Source: Spirochaetia bacterium (GTDB lineage: Bacteria; Spirochaetota; Leptospirae; Leptospirales; Leptonemataceae). Taken from it: 7,330 bases of DNA. The position numbers and the translations under genes were made by a program. The stretch is taken from contig JACPZR010000101.1 of the NCBI GenBank assembly GCA_016195395.1, positions 1 to 7,330 on the forward strand, written 5' to 3'. Of this stretch, positions 1 to 4,751 are shown piece after piece (position 1 is the first letter of the stretch; every line of letters begins with the position of its first letter). The notes under the pieces are model-generated. The model had not been told where the DNA came from. It made no database searches and saw only the letters and a program-made list of their open reading frames with translations.

Positions 1-319
1 GCACCCGACTCTTTCTGGGAAAGATTTCAGAGTCCGCTTCCGATTTGTCCTCGAAGATGCGCATCGTGTAGCCGTCTACTTTCCCGCCGGCGCGGATGAC
101 GGAACGGTGCTTTTCTTCAATGTCTCTCAGATCGATGGGCATGAAGGCCAGCATGGAGCGGTCTTCTGTGGCAAACACAGGCACGGTGTACTCAATCTCC
201 ACAACCCCGGAGAAGTCAGGGTACAGGATCACCCGTTCGTCGTAGTCAAAACATGCGACAAAAAGAGGCAGAATCGCGCATAAAGCGACCCGAACAGAAA
301 CAGGCTTCAAGAAAGCCAC
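1..319 (-). CDS. Putative lipoprotein, N-terminal part only (gene continues beyond the left edge)
   Basis: About 106 codons are open on the minus strand and run off the window. I chose the GTG at 319 because an in-frame TAA lies four codons upstream and no ATG in this frame comes before the signal peptide; a TTG at codon 4 is the alternative. No Shine-Dalgarno motif is visible. The N-terminus has two basic residues (K5, R10), a hydrophobic stretch and LFVAC at residues 19-23. This is a spirochaete-style lipobox, so C23 should be lipidated and the mature protein should start CFDYDER. The mature part begins with an Asp/Glu/Tyr-rich stretch and a probable beta-strand segment (FSGVVEIEYTVPV), followed by a more charged, probably helical region. 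I do not recognise the family. It is transcribed divergently from the quinone operon, so a shared role is not implied. The lipoprotein call is fairly secure; the function is unknown. Confidence 0.62.
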   Translation of the reverse strand, partial: MAFLKPVSVRVALCAILPLFVACFDYDERVILYPDFSGVVEIEYTVPVFATEDRSMLAFMPIDLRDIEEKHRSVIRAGGKVDGYTMRIFEDKSEADSEIFPRKSRV

Positions 320-369
320 AGAGCAGGCTTAACGGAAAGAACGCTGGTGTCACGCACAATCACACGATC

Positions 370-399
370 TTGACAATGGGAAGGCCCGCAAATTGTAAG
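370..399 (+). promoter_or_regulatory. Candidate sigma-70 promoter for the prenyltransferase operon
   Basis: A perfect TTGACA lies at 370-375. An 18-base spacer then leads to TGTAAG at 394-399, which matches four of six positions of the TATAAT consensus. Transcription from this pair would start at about 405-408, essentially on the ATG at 408. The gene has no Shine-Dalgarno motif, so a leaderless or near-leaderless mRNA is possible. The call is made by eye and the -10 box is imperfect. The rest of the 320-407 spacer shows no other clear signal, and no convincing promoter for the minus-strand lipoprotein was found. Confidence 0.4.
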
Positions 400-407
400 T
401 ACAGAGT

Positions 408-1283
408 ATGAGTACGGCAGCCTTCCTCCGGATGGTGAAATTCTCCCACACGATCTTTGCGCTGCCTTTCGCAGGGATCGCGCTGGTGCTGGCCCTGCCG
501 GGAACCCGTTTTATGGACTTTGGCGCAAAGGACGCCTACATCTTGATCGGTCAGGTGCTCGTATGCATGGTGAGCCTCCGCACGGCCGCCATGGGCTTCA
601 ACCGCCTGGTGGACCGCGCCTATGATGTGCGAAACCCCCGCACCAGCATGCGGGAAATCCCGGCGGGCGTCCTGAGCGTTGGCACCGTCCGCACGCTCGT
701 AGCTGTGAGCGCCGTCGTTTTTGTTTTGGCAGCGTTTTCCATTAACATGCTCTGCGGCATTTTGTCGCCCCTGGCCATCCTCATAACGTTCGGATATTCT
801 TACACCAAGCGCTTCACGATGTTCAGCCACTTTGTTCTGGGCCTTGGGATCGGCCTTGCGCCCACCGGCGCTTGGATTGCTGTGCGCGGAGAACTGGCCC
901 TGGTCCCTGTGCTCTGGACGCTCGGCATGATGCTCTACATCGGCGGGTTTGACGTCCTCTACTCCTGCCAAGACGCGGAATTTGACCGCAAAGAAGGGCT
1001 GTTTTCACTTCCGTCGCGGATCGGTGTGCCGGCATCCCTGTGGATCGCGAGGACCGCGCATGTAGGCGCAGCCGCCCTCTTTCTTACGGCCGGACTTTTG
1101 GCGGGAGCACGGATTGTCTTTTTTGGCACCATTGCTGTGGTCTCTGTTTTGTTTCTGATTGAGCACGTTTTGGTCCGACCAGGCAAGCTCGACAAGATTC
1201 CCGTGGCCTTCTTCAATATTAATGCAGCCGTCAGCTCCGTGCTCTTTGTGGGCATCCTGCTCGACCGGGTGGTACCTCTGTGA
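408..1283 (+). CDS. mqnP: UbiA-family prenyltransferase, MqnP-like (menaquinone pathway)
   Basis: This is an integral-membrane aromatic prenyltransferase of 291 residues, the usual UbiA length, with about eight or nine hydrophobic segments. Members of this family transfer a polyprenyl chain from its diphosphate to an aromatic acid. Two Mg-diphosphate motifs are visible. The first is NRLVDRAYD at residues 65-73 (N65, D69, D73), followed by NPRT at 76-79. The second is D182 with QDAEFDR at 188-194 (D189, D193). The N-terminal KFSHTIFALPFA and the NRxxDRxxDxxNPRT form are typical of the MqnP-type subgroup rather than proteobacterial 4-hydroxybenzoate transferases such as E. coli UbiA, so I favour menaquinone synthesis by the futalosine route. 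The start at 408 lacks a Shine-Dalgarno site; codon 9 (ATG at 432) is a weaker alternative. It overlaps the next gene by four bases (GTGA), which suggests translational coupling. The family is certain; the exact substrate is inferred. Confidence 0.88.
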   Translation: MSTAAFLRMVKFSHTIFALPFAGIALVLALPGTRFMDFGAKDAYILIGQVLVCMVSLRTAAMGFNRLVDRAYDVRNPRTSMREIPAGVLSVGTVRTLVAVSAVVFVLAAFSINMLCGILSPLAILITFGYSYTKRFTMFSHFVLGLGIGLAPTGAWIAVRGELALVPVLWTLGMMLYIGGFDVLYSCQDAEFDRKEGLFSLPSRIGVPASLWIARTAHVGAAALFLTAGLLAGARIVFFGTIAVVSVLFLIEHVLVRPGKLDKIPVAFFNINAAVSSVLFVGILLDRVVPL

Positions 1284-1921
1284 CGCTCAGACTCGTGATC
1301 GGGATCACGGGCGCAAGCGGATCCCTCTATGCCGTCGAGCTCATCCGTGCCCTCCACCGACTGGTGCCCGGCGAGTCGGACATAGTTGTGAGTCCCGCCG
1401 CCTTTCGCGTCTACGAGTCTGAAATGGGCCGCACACTCTCCGGAGAAAACGATCTGGCCCGCGCGCAAGCGTTCATCAACAACACGATCCAAAGCGACGG
1501 TCCCGGACAGCACACATTCAAAGTTCACGCCCACGATGATGTGGGGGCGCCGCCCGCAAGCGGGTCCAGGCCGTGCGACGGGATGATCGTGATCCCCTGC
1601 AGCATGAACATGGTCTCGTCTGTGGCCTGTGGTCGCTCTACCAATCTGATCGAACGCGCGGCGGACGTTTGTCTGAAAGAACGACGCCGATTGATCCTTG
1701 TGCCCAGGGAAACGCCGTACAGCCGCACACACTTGAAGAACATGCTGGAAGCCACGGATGCCGGGGCTGTGATCCTGCCGGCAAGCCCAGCGTTTTACCA
1801 GAAGCCCCGCGAGTTCAGCGACCTGGGTCGGTTCATCGCCGGCCGTGCGCTCGCGCTCTTTGGCGTCAAACACGACCTCTTTAAACCGTGGGACGGGGAA
1901 GCGTCCCATCAATCCGATTGA
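1280..1921 (+). CDS. ubiX: UbiX-type flavin prenyltransferase
   Basis: This flavoprotein of 213 residues prenylates FMN with dimethylallyl phosphate. The resulting prenyl-FMN is the cofactor of UbiD-type decarboxylases, so it serves quinone-ring decarboxylation indirectly. The FMN-binding start GITGASGSLY lies at residues 8-17, the PCSM motif at 106-109, and KERRRLIL at 133-140 with RETP at 143-146; these carry the Lys and Glu known to matter in Pseudomonas UbiX. AFYQKP at 171-176 supplies the conserved Tyr, and R189 probably fills the late Arg position. The start is a GTG that overlaps the stop of the prenyltransferase gene, giving LRLVIGITGASG directly, as expected for the family. Pairing with an MqnP-like gene suggests the menaquinone version of the pathway (a UbiX homologue of this role has been called MqnM). 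No ubiD or mqnL partner is in the window, so it must lie elsewhere. Confidence 0.93.
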   Translation: MTLRLVIGITGASGSLYAVELIRALHRLVPGESDIVVSPAAFRVYESEMGRTLSGENDLARAQAFINNTIQSDGPGQHTFKVHAHDDVGAPPASGSRPCDGMIVIPCSMNMVSSVACGRSTNLIERAADVCLKERRRLILVPRETPYSRTHLKNMLEATDAGAVILPASPAFYQKPREFSDLGRFIAGRALALFGVKHDLFKPWDGEASHQSD

Positions 1922-1935
1922 AATCTCACAACATC

Positions 1936-1940
1936 AGGAG
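1936..1940 (+). promoter_or_regulatory. Ribosome binding site that fixes the tyrS start
   Basis: AGGAG sits five bases before the ATG at 1946. The reading frame also offers a GTG at 1940, but that codon overlaps this Shine-Dalgarno motif and cannot be served by it. The start is therefore set at 1946, which removes two residues from the longest possible reading. Confidence 0.8.
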
Positions 1941-1945
1941 TGACC

Positions 1946-3214
1946 ATGCCCAAACCGGGAAAATCTGAAACCAAAGCCTCCGCGCCCAAAGCCGACCTCT
2001 CCAAGTCCATACAAGGGGCGCTCACAAAGATCCGCCGCGGCACTCACGAGATCATACCGGAAGACGGTCTCGTGGCCAAGCTTGTGAAGAGTGAAAAGGA
2101 AGGCGCGCCATTGCTCGTCAAAGCCCGCTTTGATCCCACCGCGCCTGACCTGCACCTGGGCCACGTGGTTCTCTTGAGGAAGCTCCGCCACTTACAGGAC
2201 CTGGGCCACAAAGTCATTTTTCTCATCGGCGATTTTACCGGCATGATCGGCGACCCATCGGGACGATCATCGATCCGCAAGCGGATGACGAAAGAGGATG
2301 TGGCAGAGAACGCAAAGACCTATGAGGCGCAGGTGTTCAAGTTCCTGGACAAGTCCAAGACAGAAGTGCGTTTCAACTCCGACTGGTGCATGAACATGCG
2401 CTTTGAGGACGTGCTGGGCCTCACGGCGCGCGTGACGGTGGCGCGGATGATTGAGCGGGACGATTTTGCCAAGCGGCTGGCGGCCGGCGATCCCGTAAGC
2501 ATGCTCGAACTCATGTACCCGCTGATCCAAGGCTATGACTCTGTTGTTTTGAAGTCGGACATTGAGCTGGGCGGAACAGACCAAAAATTCAACCTGCTCG
2601 TGGGCCGCGAACTTCAGGGACAATTCGGCATGGAAGAACAGGTCATCCTGACGATGCCGCTCCTCGTGGGCTTGGACGGCCAGAAGAAGATGTCCAAGTC
2701 GTTTGGGAACTTCATCGCCATCAATGAGACGCCGTATGCCATGTTCGCCAAAGTCATGTCGCTTTCGGATGAACTGATGTGGAACTATTACCTCCTCCTG
2801 ACGGACATCCCGGAGAAAGAACTCGAGGGCCTGAAAGCCGAGCCGTTCGAAGCCAAGAAGCGTCTCGGCGTTCTCCTCGTAGACATGGTGCATGCCTCCG
2901 GCGCCGGACTAGAGGCGCGGAACGCGTGGGAGTCGGAAAAGAGCGGATCGGGACGGGACAAAATGATTCTTCCGCCGGATACGCAGGTCTACAAAGTCAC
3001 GGAAAAGACTCCGTGCAAAATCAAACTCACGAAGATCGTAGTGGATGCGGGCCTTGATAAAAGCATCTCCGCGGTCCGACGTCTCATCGAATCCGGCGCG
3101 GTGAAGATGGGCGAAGGCTTGGAAACCGTGACAGACTACGACCTGGAGCTGTCGTTTCCTGGCCAGTACGCCGTGCGCCTGGGCAAGAAGAAATACCTGA
3201 AAATTGAGGGATAA
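1946..3214 (+). CDS. tyrS: Tyrosyl-tRNA synthetase (type 2, TyrS)
   Basis: This cytoplasmic class I aminoacyl-tRNA synthetase joins tyrosine to tRNA-Tyr using ATP. It has 422 residues, close to the usual length of about 400. The HIGH-type motif is HLGH at residues 70-73 inside DPTAPDLHLGH, followed by GDFTGMIGDPSG at 95-106. The tyrosine-pocket hallmark LGGTDQKFN lies at 208-216, and the ATP loop is KMSKS at 248-252. An S4 RNA-binding domain occupies roughly 357-420. The form of these motifs fits the type 2 bacterial TyrS group. The first 20 or so residues form a Lys/Ala/Pro/Ser-rich extension that looks disordered and is not part of the catalytic fold. The gene lies 24 bases after ubiX and one base before the lipoprotein start, so it is probably co-transcribed with both. 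No T-box or other leader is possible in so short a gap. Confidence 0.96.
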   Translation: MPKPGKSETKASAPKADLSKSIQGALTKIRRGTHEIIPEDGLVAKLVKSEKEGAPLLVKARFDPTAPDLHLGHVVLLRKLRHLQDLGHKVIFLIGDFTGMIGDPSGRSSIRKRMTKEDVAENAKTYEAQVFKFLDKSKTEVRFNSDWCMNMRFEDVLGLTARVTVARMIERDDFAKRLAAGDPVSMLELMYPLIQGYDSVVLKSDIELGGTDQKFNLLVGRELQGQFGMEEQVILTMPLLVGLDGQKKMSKSFGNFIAINETPYAMFAKVMSLSDELMWNYYLLLTDIPEKELEGLKAEPFEAKKRLGVLLVDMVHASGAGLEARNAWESEKSGSGRDKMILPPDTQVYKVTEKTPCKIKLTKIVVDAGLDKSISAVRRLIESGAVKMGEGLETVTDYDLELSFPGQYAVRLGKKKYLKIEG

Positions 3215-3215
3215 C

Positions 3216-4568
3216 ATGATCCGAAACGCGAAAACTCACAGCCTTCTCTTTGTATTACTCATCCTCGCCTGCTCGCCCAAATCGGCGGAACAGGCCCTCC
3301 CACCGCTTGAAAAGCGGCATGCCACCGGCAAAGGCGTGGTCGAAGTCCTGGTGCAACCGTATGCCAAAACACAGATATTCGTCAACGGCGTGGAAACCAA
3401 ACCAGTCAAAGTCGTCCCGGACAAGACGCTCGGCCTCGTTTCACTGGAACTCTCTACGTTTGAAGATGGATTGGGGTCGCTTGTAGAGGCCCGTGCAGAG
3501 GGCTTTGACAGCGCCCGTACAATACTCAAGCCCGGGCAGCCCGCGGGCGCGGCGTCGCTTGAGCCGGCCTTGATCCTCAACAAATCCGGATTGAAACACG
3601 CCTTCCGCACCTATGTCCGCACGGGAAAGCAACCCAAGAGCATTGCATTCATTGATAATGAAAGGATGGTGGTACCGCTCCTTGAGGACGACGGGATCGA
3701 CGTCATTCACGTGACCAAGGGCCTCATCCAGCGCATCCGACCGGACGCTGCCGCCGCAAAGCGACTGGGCTTTGTGGAACCCCTGGTTCTTGCAGACAGA
3801 AAAGAAGTCTGGATCTCCCAGATGACTACAAACATGGTTCACGTCTTCTCCACGGAGACGCTCGCCCACCTGGCAACGATCACCGTCCCCGGCCGCTGGA
3901 CCAAAGTGCTCGCCTACGATCCCAAACGAAAGGTGGTCTATGCCTCCAACTGGGCCAGCAAGAACGTCAGCATCATCGACGCCGCCACACGCAAGGTGAC
4001 GGGGAACCTCGAGACCGGCGGCGTTCCGCGCGGCATGTTTGTGACCGACGACGGAAGCTTCATGTATGCGGCCCAGTTTGCCGCAGGCAACGACGATACA
4101 GACGGCATGGGACGCGTGCTCAAACTCTCCCTGCCCGACGGGAAGACGCTCGCCCGCTACGGTGTCCCCGGCTCCAAACGCCACATCGTATTCTCGCATG
4201 CTCTCTCGCGCGTCTTTGTTTCCGATATGGCGCATGCCCACATTGAAATGTATGACCCGGGCGACAAAGCCCTGCCTGCCATCAAGGTCTTTGACAAACC
4301 CAATACCATCGCCCTCTCACCGGATGATCAGCTCCTCTATGTGTCCTGCCGCGGCCCCAACAACCCCAAGAGCTACTTGGTCAAGGGTTTTGAAATGGGC
4401 CGCGTGTATGTGCTCAATGCAAAAACGGGCGACGTGATGGAATGGTGGGAAGGCGGCAATCAGCCCACGGGTCTTGCGGTATCGCCGGACGGCCGCTACG
4501 TGGCCGCATCAGATTTCCTGGACTACGCGGTACGCGTCTACGAACGACTGCCCCAGCCCAAACCGTAG
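3216..4568 (+). CDS. Lipoprotein with a YncE/YVTN-type beta-propeller
   Basis: This is a 450-residue exported protein. Basic N-terminal residues, a hydrophobic core and LILAC at 15-19 mark a lipoprotein signal peptide with C19 as the lipidated residue. Ser at +2 gives no inner-membrane retention signal of the E. coli type. Residues of about 38-110 form a small beta-rich unit containing IFVNG and KPVKV elements, reminiscent of PEGA-type domains. From about 125 to the end there are repeated blade-like segments of the YncE/YVTN kind, for example VVYASNWASKNVSIID at 240-255, then GVPRGMFVTDDGSFMYAA at 269-286 and QPTGLAVSPDGRYVAASD at 416-433. I see no catalytic motif; such propellers usually bind partners or ligands. 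The ATG at 3216 was chosen because TGAGGG at 3205-3210 is a well-spaced ribosome site and the signal peptide starts there; an in-frame TTG at 3204 overlaps tyrS. The function is unknown. Confidence 0.82.
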   Translation: MIRNAKTHSLLFVLLILACSPKSAEQALPPLEKRHATGKGVVEVLVQPYAKTQIFVNGVETKPVKVVPDKTLGLVSLELSTFEDGLGSLVEARAEGFDSARTILKPGQPAGAASLEPALILNKSGLKHAFRTYVRTGKQPKSIAFIDNERMVVPLLEDDGIDVIHVTKGLIQRIRPDAAAAKRLGFVEPLVLADRKEVWISQMTTNMVHVFSTETLAHLATITVPGRWTKVLAYDPKRKVVYASNWASKNVSIIDAATRKVTGNLETGGVPRGMFVTDDGSFMYAAQFAAGNDDTDGMGRVLKLSLPDGKTLARYGVPGSKRHIVFSHALSRVFVSDMAHAHIEMYDPGDKALPAIKVFDKPNTIALSPDDQLLYVSCRGPNNPKSYLVKGFEMGRVYVLNAKTGDVMEWWEGGNQPTGLAVSPDGRYVAASDFLDYAVRVYERLPQPKP

Positions 4569-4582
4569 CACGACAATGCTAG

Positions 4583-4604
4583 CCCGTTCATGCGGGTTCT
4601 CCAC
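4583..4604 (+). terminator. Weak terminator-like hairpin after the plus-strand operon
   Basis: CCCG at 4583-4586 pairs with CGGG at 4593-4596 across a six-base loop, 14 bases after the lipoprotein stop, and is followed by TTCT. The stem is short and the T tract poor, so it may be only an RNA-end or attenuating structure. The stronger hairpin at 4698-4721 lies downstream. Confidence 0.22.
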
Positions 4605-4697
4605 GGATTATTCACTCTTTTATGGGTCTGGAAGGCGGTCTGGGGACTTACTGGATTTGACGGTTCTGGGCGGGAAGGTGATCTGGTTAAAAACAAC

Positions 4698-4721
4698 GGA
4701 CCGGGGTTAAACCCCCGGTCC
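4698..4721. terminator. Bidirectional terminator between the convergent operon and gatA
   Basis: GGACCGGGG at 4698-4706 pairs perfectly with CCCCGGTCC at 4713-4721 over a six-base loop. On the minus strand the stem is followed at once by GTTGTTTTT, a good intrinsic-terminator tail for gatA about 30 bases after its stop. On the plus strand the tail is CATGCACTCTTTCTTTT, a later and interrupted T tract, so termination of the lipoprotein operon is also plausible but weaker. The remainder of the 4569-4751 spacer shows no gene. Confidence 0.72.
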
Positions 4722-4751
4722 CATGCACTCTTTCTTTTATAGAAAGAAGGC

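Noticed and set aside
959..1912. Long minus-strand open frame (317 codons) opposite the prenyltransferase and ubiX genes
   Set aside because: It lies fully antisense to two genes with clear family motifs, shows no domain of its own, and has the Arg/His-rich composition of a GC-rich shadow frame.
3441..4241. Minus-strand open frame of 266 codons opposite the lipoprotein gene
   Set aside because: It is antisense to a gene with a signal peptide and propeller repeats, and no recognisable protein features are present.
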